Source: DATCVR01 sp036566745 | Lineage (GTDB): Bacteria > Actinomycetota > Actinomycetes > Jiangellales > Jiangellaceae | Assembly: GCA_036566745.1 (NCBI GenBank) | Contig: DATCVR010000241.1 | Location: 1 to 7,880 of the forward strand | Reading direction: 5' to 3' | Length of the DNA stretch: 7,880 nucleotides | Shown: piece by piece, positions 1-5,006 of the stretch | How the letters are laid out: each line of letters starts with the position of its first letter | Numbering within the stretch: position 1 is the first letter of the stretch | Position numbers and translations under genes: made by a program | The notes under the pieces: model-generated | Database searches by the model: none | The model's input: only the letters and a program-made list of their open reading frames with translations | Told to the model about the DNA's origin: nothing

Positions 1-591
1 GGGGTTGTAGACGATGACGGGGCGGGCGTTGCCGAAGGCCTGCCGGACGGCCCGGGCGACCTCGCCGACCTCTGCCTCGGGGAACGCCAGCGACACCGCG
101 GTGGCCGTCGGAAGCGCGGTCTCGCCGTGCTGGTGGCAGGCGGCGGAGAAATAGTTGAGGTCGGTCTTGTCCCCCGAGGCGACCACGACGCCGTGCCGGA
201 CGTACGCCCAGCCGTCGTTCCAGGCGTACAGGCCACGCGCGATGACCGGGTCGAACCGTTCCGGTCGGAACGTGCCGGGCACCACCACGAGGTCGTAGCC
301 CGCCAGGTCGGCCCGTCCCACGCCGGCGATGTCGAGCAGCCCGCTCACGCGGTGGTCGGTGCTGAACAGCGGGAGGTACGACGGGTGGGTGGCCAGGTCG
401 AGGCGGCCCGGCCCGGCGGCCGACAGGCAGGTCAGCCAGCTCGCGTGGCGGAGGAAGTCGCCGAGGTACCAGCGGTCAGTGGTGTGCCACAGCAGGATCG
501 ACGACAGCTCACCGGCGGCGAGCTCGGCGGCGAGTGCGAGCCGCCCCGGGGTGGGGACGGACGTGCTCGCCGTCTGGACGTCGTGCGTCAT
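1..591 (-). CDS. Probable glycosyltransferase (GT-B / family 9-like), N-terminal 197 residues, runs off the left edge
   Basis: Reading the minus strand from ATG at 591-589 gives 197 codons without a stop, so the gene continues beyond base 1. The start shares one base with the TGA stop of the upstream fusion gene (TGATG), and AGGAGG at 601-596 lies 4 nt upstream, which indicates translational coupling. The protein has alternating hydrophobic strands and helices like a Rossmann half-domain. Visible segments are ILLWHTTDRWYLGDF (32-46), RLDLATHPSYLPLF (63-76), YDLVVVPGTFRPERF (99-113) and PVIVYNP (191-197). A 'GD' after the first strand, a 'YDLVV' strand and a later 'YNP' strand are reminiscent of ADP-heptose:LPS heptosyltransferases (GT9). 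That is pattern recognition on half a protein, not a firm match. No signal peptide or membrane segment is visible. Following a heptose-nucleotide synthesis gene so closely, it would plausibly transfer the heptose made there. The reading frame is secure; the function is tentative. Confidence 0.6.
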   Translation of the reverse strand, partial: MTHDVQTASTSVPTPGRLALAAELAAGELSSILLWHTTDRWYLGDFLRHASWLTCLSAAGPGRLDLATHPSYLPLFSTDHRVSGLLDIAGVGRADLAGYDLVVVPGTFRPERFDPVIARGLYAWNDGWAYVRHGVVVASGDKTDLNYFSAACHQHGETALPTATAVSLAFPEAEVGEVARAVRQAFGNARPVIVYNP

Positions 592-2612
592 CACGCCTCC
601 TGGGTCTGGGCTGACTCGCGCTGCTCGCCCCGGGCGGCCCGCTCGATGAGGTTGGTGGTGGATCGCCCGTCGAGATAGGGCAGGAGGACGACGATGCCGC
701 CCCAGGACTCGACCAGCTCCTTTTCCGGGAGTTCGGCGAACGCGTAGTCGCCGCCCTTGACGTAGACGTCGGGCCGCACCCGCTCCAGGACGGCGTGGGG
801 CGTGTCCTCGGTGAAGACGATGATCGCGTCGACGCTGTCGAGCCCGCCGAGCACGACGGCGCGGTCGCTCTCGGTGACGACAGGTCGTGCCGGCCCCTTG
901 ATCCGCTCCACCGAGTCGTCGCTGTTCAGGCAGACCACCAGGCAGTCACCCAGGGCACGCGCGCGGCGCAGAAGTCCGACGTGGCCACGGTGCAGCACGT
1001 CGAAGCATCCGGCGGTAGCCACGATCCGCCCACCCCGCGCGCGCACCTCGTCCACCAGCGCCAGCGGATCGGCGGCGACGGCTTGTGCAGGGGGCCCGCC
1101 GTCGGTGAAGGCACTCGGCCCGCCGGAACGGACATAGTCACCGGCCGCGGTCACGGCAGCCTCCGCGGCCTCGGGGAGCGACGCGCCCGTGCCGAGCCGC
1201 AGGGCCAGCTCGACCGCGAACCTGTCGCCCGCGCCACAGCTATCGCCCTCGGCCGGGTCGTCGGCAGGGATCACCATGGCCGGAGCGTCGGCGTCACGGA
1301 CCAGCGCCACGCCTCCGACGCCACGGGTGACGGCCAGAGCCTCGACCGGCCACCGGTCGAGCAGCGCCCGCGCGTGAGCAAGGTCCAGGGTGAGGTTGCC
1401 GGACGGCGCGTCGCCGTGCACGGCGCAGGCGGCCTCGTGGGCGTTCGGCACGGCGACGGTCGTCGCCGCCACCGGAGGACCGCCACGCGGGTGCGGATCC
1501 CAGACCAGAGGCGGCGCACCGGAGGAACGCCGGTCGAGGAGCGCTCGCAATGCCGGGTGGTCGACCAGACCGAGGCCGTAGTCGCTGACGAGGACGGCGT
1601 CGGCCGAGCGGAGTGCCTCGGCGACCTCGCGGCTGACCTCGTCGGCCAGGACGATCTGCTGGGCCTCGTCCAGCCGCATGACGCTGCGGTCCTCGACCAG
1701 CACCCGGGACTTCGTGGCCGTACGCCCGGACAGCCCGAGGTCGAACACCTCGACGCCGCCGGACTCCAGGAGCCGGCGCACCCGGATCCCGGCGTCGTCG
1801 GTGCCCAGCGCCGTCACGAGGCTCACCTGCCAGCCGGGAGCACGTCCGGCCATCGCGCCGGCCAGCGCGGCACCGCCGGGGCGTTCGGTGGTGGTGACGT
1901 CGTCGACCACCAGGTCGGCCATGTCGCGCGGGTGCGGTCGGCGGGTCCCGACGTGGTCGCGATCGAGGAACGCATCGCCGACGACGACCAGCCGCCGGCC
2001 GGCGGACGAGGAAGGCTGCGGCGTGACGGCCTCGCCCGACATGGCCAGGATGCGCTCGTCGATCATCCGGCACCACGCGTGGATCGCGACGAGGTGGCAC
2101 TCCTGGATGGTCGCTGCCGAGTCGGCGTGGATCGTGAGCATCGACGAGCTGCGTGTGGACAGCGGATTCGGCCCGGGACCGGTCATCGCCCACACCTGGA
2201 GCCCTTGGACGTGGGCGGCGTCGGCGGCGGCCAGGAGGTTCGGGCTCGATCCGGAGGTGGAGAGCAACAGCAGGATGTCGCCGGGCCGGCCGTGGGCGTG
2301 TACCTGCCGCGCGAAGACCTGGGCGAACCCGTAGTCGTTGCCGACGGCAGTGACCGTCGAGGTCTCGGCGTGCAAGGCCAGGGCCGACATCGGCTGGCGC
2401 TCGTCGCGGAACCGCCCGACGAGCTCGGCCGTGAGGTGCTGTGCCTGAGCCGCTGACCCGCCATTTCCGGCTACCAGGAGCCGCGCGCCGCCGACGAACA
2501 CCGTGCTGACGAGGTGGTCGGCCCAGGTGCCGAGGAGGTCGAAGTCGACGCTGTGCAATGCGCTGGTGAGCTGCTTGATGTGTATGGGCGCAGAAATCTG
2601 GTCACTCTCCAC
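591..2612 (-). CDS. Trifunctional nucleotide-heptose synthesis protein: GmhA isomerase + HldE kinase + HldE nucleotidyltransferase fusion
   Basis: A 673-residue protein joins three enzymes of NDP-heptose synthesis. Residues about 1-195 are a SIS-domain GmhA (sedoheptulose 7-phosphate to D-glycero-D-manno-heptose 7-phosphate). It has GNGGSAAQAQH at 49-59, STSGSSPN at 118-125, and H59, E63, Q170 and H178, which match the zinc/catalytic set of characterised GmhA with a constant offset of two. Residues about 205-505 are a PfkB kinase like HldE domain 1: VVVGDAFLDRD 209-219, PGGAA 245-249, VSDYGLG 342-348, VPNAHEA 388-394, and DSCGAGDRF 457-465 with likely catalytic D463. Residues about 528-660 are the nucleotidyltransferase: GCFDVLHRGH 535-544, KGPARPV 572-578, VKGGDY 618-623, STTNLI 651-656. 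Total length is close to E. coli GmhA plus HldE. The GTG start at 2612 has no clear Shine-Dalgarno and is the most upstream GTG/ATG before an in-frame stop. The GmhB phosphatase needed between the kinase and transferase steps is not in the window. Confidence 0.92.
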   Translation of the reverse strand: MESDQISAPIHIKQLTSALHSVDFDLLGTWADHLVSTVFVGGARLLVAGNGGSAAQAQHLTAELVGRFRDERQPMSALALHAETSTVTAVGNDYGFAQVFARQVHAHGRPGDILLLLSTSGSSPNLLAAADAAHVQGLQVWAMTGPGPNPLSTRSSSMLTIHADSAATIQECHLVAIHAWCRMIDERILAMSGEAVTPQPSSSAGRRLVVVGDAFLDRDHVGTRRPHPRDMADLVVDDVTTTERPGGAALAGAMAGRAPGWQVSLVTALGTDDAGIRVRRLLESGGVEVFDLGLSGRTATKSRVLVEDRSVMRLDEAQQIVLADEVSREVAEALRSADAVLVSDYGLGLVDHPALRALLDRRSSGAPPLVWDPHPRGGPPVAATTVAVPNAHEAACAVHGDAPSGNLTLDLAHARALLDRWPVEALAVTRGVGGVALVRDADAPAMVIPADDPAEGDSCGAGDRFAVELALRLGTGASLPEAAEAAVTAAGDYVRSGGPSAFTDGGPPAQAVAADPLALVDEVRARGGRIVATAGCFDVLHRGHVGLLRRARALGDCLVVCLNSDDSVERIKGPARPVVTESDRAVVLGGLDSVDAIIVFTEDTPHAVLERVRPDVYVKGGDYAFAELPEKELVESWGGIVVLLPYLDGRSTTNLIERAARGEQRESAQTQEA

Positions 2613-2630
2613 GAACGGAAACAGTTCGTG
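2610..2630. repeat. Perfect 7-bp inverted repeat over the start codon of the heptose fusion gene
   Basis: On the plus strand CACGAAC (2610-2616) and GTTCGTG (2624-2630) are exact reverse complements separated by 7 nt. The right arm of the transcribed minus strand ends exactly with the GTG start codon (2612-2610). It lies just downstream of a -10-like TAGGGT, so it could be a repressor operator at +1 or an RNA hairpin occluding the start. The arms resemble LexA half-sites (CGAAC/GTTCG), but the 7-nt spacer is wrong for LexA. There is no T-run, so it is not a rho-independent terminator. The repeat is certain; the role is inferred. Confidence 0.55.
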
Positions 2631-2631
2631 A

Positions 2632-2637
2632 ACCCTA
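2632..2637 (-). promoter_or_regulatory. Putative -10 element (TAGGGT) for the heptose operon
   Basis: TAGGGT on the minus strand fits the actinobacterial TANNNT -10 pattern and lies 19 nt before the GTG start of the fusion gene, which would give a leader of roughly a dozen bases. No good -35 hexamer is present at 16-18 nt spacing; TTGGCC at 2657-2652 is too close. The same hexamer precedes the plus-strand kinase gene. The call rests on one hexamer and its position. Confidence 0.35.
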
Positions 2638-2639
2638 CT

Positions 2640-2665
2640 CGATCACCACATGGCCAACGATCACC
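2640..2665. repeat. 8-bp direct repeat upstream of the heptose operon
   Basis: CGATCACC occurs at 2640-2647 and again at 2658-2665, with 10 nt between copies and an 18-nt period. On the transcribed strand this reads GGTGATCG twice, just upstream of the putative -10. A TGGCCA palindrome lies between the copies. The arrangement would suit an activator binding near the -35 region, but two copies of an 8-mer could also be chance. Confidence 0.35.
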
Positions 2666-2666
2666 G

Positions 2667-3746
2667 TCAGCCGTCGGCGGCGGTGAACAGATCGGGCTCG
2701 TCAGCATCTGGCGCGGCGAACGGCGAGCGTGGCGGCACAGCCATCCCGAGGTGGGACCATGCCGCCGGCGTCGCGACTCGTCCGCGCGGTGTGCGAGCCA
2801 GCAGGCCGGCCCGGACGAGGAACGGCTCGGCCACCTCCTCGACCGTCTCGCGCTCCTCGCCGACGGCCACGGCCAGCGTGCTCAGCCCGACCGGTCCGCC
2901 ACCGAAGCTGCGGCACAACGCCACCAGCACGGCGCGGTCGAGGCGGTCGAGGCCCAGCTCGTCGACCTCGAACACCTCGAGCGCCGCGCGGGCGACCGGG
3001 CCGGTGACCACGCGGTTGGCGCGCACTTCGGCGAAGTCGCGCACCCTGCGGAGCAGACGGTTGGCGATGCGGGGGGTGCCGCGGGAGCGTCCGGCGATCT
3101 CGCGGCCGCCGTCGGCGCGCAGGTCGACGTCGAGCAGCCCGGCCGATCGGGTCAGCACCCGTTCGAGTTCCGCCGGCTCGTAGAGGTCGAGGTGGCCGTT
3201 GAAGCCGAAGCGGTCGCGCAGCGGCCCGGGTAGCAGGCCGGTGCGGGTGGTGGCTCCCACCAGCGTGAACGGCGGGAGGTCGAGCGGGATGGCGGTGGCG
3301 CCCGGCCCCTTGCCCACCACGACGTCGACCCGGAAGTCCTCCATGGCCGTGTAGAGCATCTCCTCGGCCGGGCGCGCCATCCGGTGGATCTCGTCGAAGA
3401 ACAGCACGTCGCCCTCGGAGACCGAGGAGAGGATGGCCGCGAGGTCGCCGACGTGCTGGATAGCCGGGCCGCTGGTGATGCGCAACGGCACGCCCATCTC
3501 GGCGGCGACGATCATCGCGAGGGTGGTCTTGCCCAACCCGGGCGGGCCGGAGAGCAGGACGTGGTCGGCCGGGCGATCGCGGGCCTTGGCGGCCTCGAGG
3601 ACGAGCGAGAGCTGCTCGCGCAGCCGCTCCTGCCCGACGAACTCGGCCAGCGTGCGGGGTCGCAGCGCCGCCTCGACGGTGCGCTCCTCGACGTCGGACG
3701 CCCCGCCCACCAGGCGGGTGACGGTCTCGTCGTCCCAGTCGCTCAC
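2667..3746 (-). CDS. ruvB: Holliday junction branch migration ATPase RuvB
   Basis: This 359-residue protein is the hexameric AAA+ motor that drives branch migration with RuvA. Walker A GPPGLGKT is at 67-74, Walker B FFDEIH at 116-121, sensor 1 GATTRTG at 164-170, the PLRDRFG segment with the arginine finger at 175-181, and the sensor 2 region RGTPRIANRLLRR at 222-234. The C-terminal winged-helix DNA-binding domain carries GGGPVGLSTLA at 282-292 and TPRGRVATPAAW at 319-330. The GTG start at 3746 forms a GTGA overlap with the ruvA stop, so translation is probably coupled; no good Shine-Dalgarno precedes it. The frame stays open upstream to 4277, but that extension lies over ruvA and has no RuvB-like content. 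Length and domains are normal for the family. The short tail after the winged helix (340-359) is acidic. Confidence 0.98.
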   Translation of the reverse strand: MSDWDDETVTRLVGGASDVEERTVEAALRPRTLAEFVGQERLREQLSLVLEAAKARDRPADHVLLSGPPGLGKTTLAMIVAAEMGVPLRITSGPAIQHVGDLAAILSSVSEGDVLFFDEIHRMARPAEEMLYTAMEDFRVDVVVGKGPGATAIPLDLPPFTLVGATTRTGLLPGPLRDRFGFNGHLDLYEPAELERVLTRSAGLLDVDLRADGGREIAGRSRGTPRIANRLLRRVRDFAEVRANRVVTGPVARAALEVFEVDELGLDRLDRAVLVALCRSFGGGPVGLSTLAVAVGEERETVEEVAEPFLVRAGLLARTPRGRVATPAAWSHLGMAVPPRSPFAAPDADEPDLFTAADG

Positions 3747-4363
3747 GACTTGGCCAGCGCCCGCAGGGCGGCCTTGAGCAGCGCCGGGACGTCGGCGGCG
3801 TGGCCGTTCTCGGCGGCCATCGGGGCGATGGTGTCGACCGCGGCGTCGGCCTCGCGGGACGACCACCCCAGGCCGAGCAGAGCGGAGTGGACCTGGGTCT
3901 GCCAGGGCCCGGCGGCCACCGAGCCGGACGACGGCGACGGCGCGGCCGACGACGCGACCCCGGCCGCGCCGAGCTTGTCCTTGAGTTCGATGACGATGCG
4001 CTGGGCGCCCTTCTTGCCGATGCCCGGAACGCGGGTCAGGGCGACGAGGTCCTCGGCGGCCACCGCATGCCGGAGCTCGTCCGGCGAGAGCACCGACAGC
4101 ATCGCGAGGGCCAGTCGGGGGCCCACGCCGCTGGCGGTCTGGACCAGCTCGAAGACGGCGCGTTCGTCGTCGTCGGCGAACCCGAACAGGGTCAGCGAGT
4201 CCTCGCGCACCACCAGGCTCGCGGCCAGCCGGACGTCGGCACCGACCCGGAGGTCGGCGGTGGTGGCCGGGGTGCACTGGAGGGACAGCCCGATCCCGCC
4301 GACCTCGACCACCGCCTCGGTGGGGCGTACCGCGGCCACCTGACCCCGGACGAACGCGATCAT
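3743..4363 (-). CDS. ruvA: Holliday junction branch migration protein RuvA
   Basis: This 206-residue protein binds four-way junctions as a tetramer and loads RuvB rings. The N-terminal OB fold (about 1-62) contains VREDSLTLFGF at 52-62, including the acidic pair of the RuvA pin. Two helix-hairpin-helix motifs follow, SGVGPRLALAML at 78-89 and PGIGKKGAQRIVIEL at 113-127. A flexible Ala/Ser/Pro linker (about 132-152) leads to the C-terminal RuvB-contact domain, with ALLGLGWSSREADAAV at 161-176. Two in-frame ATGs are possible. The one at 4363 is chosen because AGGAGG (4375-4370) is 6 nt upstream of it but touches the ATG at 4369, because it gives the family start MIAFVRG, and because it forms an ATGA overlap with the ruvC stop. 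The gene also overlaps ruvB by 4 nt. Confidence 0.98.
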   Translation of the reverse strand: MIAFVRGQVAAVRPTEAVVEVGGIGLSLQCTPATTADLRVGADVRLAASLVVREDSLTLFGFADDDERAVFELVQTASGVGPRLALAMLSVLSPDELRHAVAAEDLVALTRVPGIGKKGAQRIVIELKDKLGAAGVASSAAPSPSSGSVAAGPWQTQVHSALLGLGWSSREADAAVDTIAPMAAENGHAADVPALLKAALRALAKS

Positions 4364-4884
4364 CGCCATCCTCCTGTCGCCGCCGCGGCAGCGGCCTGAA
4401 GTCTGTTGGTGGCGGCGCCGCGCCACACCTGGCAGATGGCCAGCGCGAGCGCGTCGCTGGCGTCGGCCGGCTTGGGCGGGGTGTCGAGGCGCAGCACCCG
4501 GGTGATCATGGCGGCCACCTGGGCCTTGTCGGCGCGGCCGTTGCCGCTGACGGCGGCCTTGACCTCGCTGGGGGTGTGGGTGACGACCGGAATGCCGTGG
4601 CGGGTGGCCACCAGAGCCGCGACGCCGCTGGCCTGGGCCGTGCCCATGACGGTGCGGACGTTGTGCTGACTGAAGACGCGTTCGACGGCGACGGTGTCGG
4701 GGCGGTAGCGCCGGATCCACTCGTCGAGTGCGGTCTCGATGGCCAGGAGCCGGTGGCCGAGGTCGTTGGAGGCGGGCGTGCGGACGACGTCGACGTCGAC
4801 CAGCGTGAGCGGGCGCCCCGGGGCGCCGTCGACCACGCCGATGCCGCATCGGGTCAGCCCCGGATCGACTCCGAGCACACGCAC
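4360..4884 (-). CDS. ruvC: Crossover junction endodeoxyribonuclease RuvC
   Basis: This 174-residue RNase H-fold resolvase cuts Holliday junctions symmetrically as a dimer with RuvAB. The four acidic catalytic residues are present: D7 in GVDPGLTRCG, E68 in VAVERVFSQHN, and D141 and D144 in PADASDALALA. The segment FSQHNVRTVMGTAQASG (71-87) is the usual actinobacterial form of the junction-contacting region. The Ala-rich tail after about residue 157 is variable in the family. The start is GTG at 4884 (VRVLGVDPG), with GAGAGGG at 4897-4891 spaced 6 nt upstream. It is the first gene of ruvCAB and overlaps ruvA by 4 nt. A LexA box just upstream predicts DNA-damage induction of all three genes, as known for mycobacterial ruvCAB. 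Confidence 0.98.
   Translation of the reverse strand: MRVLGVDPGLTRCGIGVVDGAPGRPLTLVDVDVVRTPASNDLGHRLLAIETALDEWIRRYRPDTVAVERVFSQHNVRTVMGTAQASGVAALVATRHGIPVVTHTPSEVKAAVSGNGRADKAQVAAMITRVLRLDTPPKPADASDALALAICQVWRGAATNRLQAAAAAATGGWR
4370..4375 (-). promoter_or_regulatory. Shine-Dalgarno that decides the ruvA start
   Basis: AGGAGG on the minus strand lies 6 nt upstream of the ATG at 4363 and directly abuts the alternative ATG at 4369, so only the downstream ATG has workable spacing. The site lies within the last codons of ruvC. Confidence 0.8.
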
Positions 4885-4898
4885 GCGTCACCCTCTCA

Positions 4899-4914
4899 CC
4901 GAACACCAGTTCGG
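4899..4914. promoter_or_regulatory. LexA (SOS) box of ruvCAB
   Basis: CCGAAC-ACCA-GTTCGG is a perfect palindrome with 6-bp arms and a 4-nt spacer. It matches the Gram-positive/actinobacterial LexA core CGAAC-N4-GTTCG exactly. It ends 2 nt before the ruvC Shine-Dalgarno and covers the transcription start predicted from the TAGCGT -10 at 4925-4920, so LexA binding should block initiation. Sequence match, position and gene identity all agree. Confidence 0.88.
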
Positions 4915-4919
4915 CGCCC

Positions 4920-4943
4920 ACGCTACCCGCTGGTGAACGTCAA
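4920..4943 (-). promoter_or_regulatory. Putative ruvC promoter (TAGCGT -10 with an upstream TTGACG)
   Basis: On the minus strand TAGCGT (4925-4920) fits TANNNT and would start transcription near 4913, inside the LexA box. TTGACG lies at 4943-4938, only 12 nt upstream, too close for an ordinary -35. It is close to, but not the same as, the mycobacterial damage-inducible RecA-independent pattern TTGTCRGTG-N8-TANNNT: TTGACGTTC is followed by 9 rather than 8 nt before the -10. The -10 is plausible; the upstream element is uncertain. Confidence 0.45.
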
Positions 4944-4994
4944 GTTCGCGAGACGCGCCGCGAGTACGGCTCGGCGGCCGCACCGACGCGCCGT

Positions 4995-5000
4995 TAGGGT
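4995..5000 (+). promoter_or_regulatory. Putative -10 element for a leaderless APH(4)-like transcript
   Basis: TAGGGT ends 6 nt before the GTG start at 5007. That spacing would place the transcription start at or next to the start codon, as in the leaderless mRNAs common in Actinobacteria. This fits the absence of a Shine-Dalgarno. No -35-like hexamer is seen 16-18 nt upstream, so the call rests on the -10 and spacing only. Confidence 0.4.
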
Positions 5001-5006
5001 TCCCCG

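Noticed and set aside
127..678. A 183-codon plus-strand frame at the left edge
   Set aside because: The minus strand has a continuous frame with a coupled start and Shine-Dalgarno through this region, and the plus-strand translation shows no motif.
795..2456. A 553-codon open frame on the plus strand opposite the heptose fusion
   Set aside because: It is the antisense of a well-supported three-domain gene. Its translation is rich in Arg, Gly, His and Val without any family motif, as expected from high-GC antisense frames.
2613..2628. CGAAC...GTTCG before the heptose gene as a LexA box
   Set aside because: The spacer is 7 nt; LexA needs 4. Reported instead as an unassigned inverted repeat.
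2610..2630. Rho-independent terminator after ruvB
   Set aside because: A 7-bp stem without a following U-run, placed over the next start codon, does not fit an intrinsic terminator.
3747..4277. N-terminal extension of ruvB by 177 codons
   Set aside because: This stretch lies over ruvA, encodes low-complexity Arg/Pro/Gly-rich sequence, and the GTG at 3746 gives a normal RuvB length and a 4-nt overlap with ruvA.
4370..4921. Extension of the ruvA frame upstream to 4921
   Set aside because: It overlaps ruvC completely, has Arg/His-rich low-complexity content, and the ATG at 4363 with AGGAGG 6 nt upstream gives the family N-terminus.
4935..4947. A second LexA-like palindrome GAAC-N5-GTTC upstream of ruvC
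   Set aside because: The spacer is 5 nt rather than 4 and the flanking bases do not extend the palindrome, so it is not counted as an SOS box.
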